From positions 62,001-126,000 of the forward strand of contig NC_087383.1 in assembly GCF_963675165.1 (NCBI RefSeq): a DNA stretch of 64,000 nt, written 5' to 3'. A program made the translations under genes and the position numbers. This DNA is from Halichondria panicea (lineage: Eukaryota; Porifera; Demospongiae; Suberitida; Halichondriidae). This document shows positions 63,402-64,000 of this stretch, in pieces (positions within the stretch are counted from its first letter, which is position 1; each line of letters begins with the position of its first letter). The notes beneath the pieces are model-generated. The model saw only the letters and a program-made list of their open reading frames with translations, searched no databases and was not told the origin of the DNA.

Positions 63402-64000
63402 CACACACACACACACACACTACTCACATATGCAGCACTTCCAACTACTCATGCAAACGTTGCTCCTGTGTCGATGTGAACCGTCTCTACTCTTGCTCTC
63501 TCAAGTGGCCAATCAAGCGATAGACGAGCTACACATATGGAGTGAGGGCGCGTGGCAAGGTGGGTGTGGTCTAGTAGCAACATTTCCAACCTTTGACCCT
63601 CCACACAGGTACACACAGTGCAGTGTGGTATATACCAGACATGAGCGGTGGGATAGAACTGATACAACAGCTTGAGTCTATTGGCAACGAGCAGCCTGTT
63701 ACCATGGCAGCAAGTACGTGTTGCTCTGGCAACCATTGACTAATGATTACCCTTGTACAGGCAGCCGCCCACGTACGAGTATTCCATATATTGCCCAGGA
63801 GAAATTGATGACCACACCCCTTTTCTGGACTGACCCCTCTCTTCTTCCAGCAGTTGGGTTTGGTAAGTAGTGGTTTCTATGGTGATGCTCGTGTTTCCAT
63901 GGTAATTTTTGGTAGCTCCTATGACAGAGGGAAAGTCAACACCTCCATCCAGCTTCTCCAGTGCCGAAGATTGGTGAGTCCACACACTCCACTATTGTAC
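60616..64000 (+). CDS. GON4L: GON-4-like transcriptional regulator, unit 2, 3' cut by window
   Basis: Second copy of the 5' part of 27477-33850, covering exons 1-13. The start codon at 60616 lies 86 bp after the transposon's right target duplication. One coding difference noticed: AGC at 27969-27971 (Ser) is ATC at 61108-61110 (Ile), in the TM(S/I)PDKI segment at the end of exon 2. The exon 9 first base differs silently (A/T). The rest of the gene lies beyond the window. Confidence 0.9.
61499..61881. mobile_element. MITE-like element, unit 2 copy
   Basis: Counterpart of 28359-28724; carries an extra 18 bp (GGACACTTCTAATTTATC) that repeats the terminal motif. Confidence 0.75.
62806..63150. 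mobile_element. MITE-like element, inverted, unit 2 copy
   Basis: Counterpart of 29649-29993, one base change noted in the AAGCAAGYAGCTGCATG segment. Confidence 0.75.

Larger units (their letters stand above)
38769..64000 (+). repeat. Unit 2 of the direct repeat (continues past window end)
   Basis: Repeats 13322 to about 30815 with near identity, interrupted by the 7,633-bp transposon at 52889-60521. Differences noticed: microsatellite and C/G-run lengths, sparse substitutions (such as 15373 G versus 40820 A), an 18-bp indel at 61520-61540, and one amino-acid change in GON4L. Confidence 0.95.

Noticed and set aside
38769-64000. Inverted or rearranged segmental duplication
   Set aside because: Order and orientation match unit 1 throughout; only the transposon and small indels interrupt it.

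Overview
The window is animal nuclear DNA. Genes are split by many short GT-AG introns (mostly 40-120 bp), spliced exons give recognisable metazoan proteins (MED23, NCBP1, GON4L, PEX11, NKCC-type SLC12A, a DAPK-type kinase), gene spacing is tight and CA/TG microsatellites are everywhere. The compact layout and the domain mix fit an early-branching invertebrate, most likely a sponge; that placement is inference, not proven by the sequence. I built the exon models by hand from splice sites, reading frame and remembered family sequence. Except for the window-cut MED23, the unit-2 GON4L and the two damaged transposon genes, exon lengths sum to whole codons.

Layout: 1-3604 MED23 (+, 5' cut by the window); 3900-5596 a PARP-family ADP-ribosyltransferase with UIM-like repeats (+); 5967-8392 a DAPK-like calmodulin-regulated kinase (-) with two candidate last exons; 9389-13851 NCBP1 (+); 13852-17625 repeat-rich interval with an NRF1-like palindrome; 17626-26933 SLC12A Na-K-Cl cotransporter (-), carrying inside its 3.5 kb intron 13 an opposite-strand Death/SH2 adapter gene (20047-22616); 27477-33850 GON4L (+); 33992-34978 PEX11 (-); 35136-37937 a WDR93-like WD-repeat gene (+); 38296-38768 the 3' end of an unrecognised gene (-).

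From 38769 the sequence restarts inside NCBP1 intron 20 and repeats everything from 13322 onward, almost base for base, to the end of the window: a direct 25,447-bp repeat (unit 1 = 13322-38768, unit 2 = 38769 to beyond 64000). It is either a very recent tandem duplication or two haplotypes placed end to end in an assembly. Unit 2 differs mainly in microsatellite lengths, a few substitutions and one large insertion.

That insertion (52889-60521, 7,633 bp, flanked by the 9-bp duplication TAACCCTTG) is the most interesting object here. It is a MULE-type DNA transposon with terminal inverted repeats continued inward by about 1.1 kb arrays of a 9-bp GAGTC unit in opposite orientation at the two ends. 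It carries a zinc-finger MULE transposase gene that has lost its C-terminal catalytic part, a leftover PHD-finger segment, and a divergently transcribed, multi-exon P-loop ATPase gene with two disabling lesions. The two genes share a short spacer with an NRF1-like palindrome. Unit 1 keeps the empty target site, so insertion boundaries and target duplication are read directly. The element lies 86 bp upstream of the GON4L start codon, in the shared upstream region of SLC12A and GON4L.
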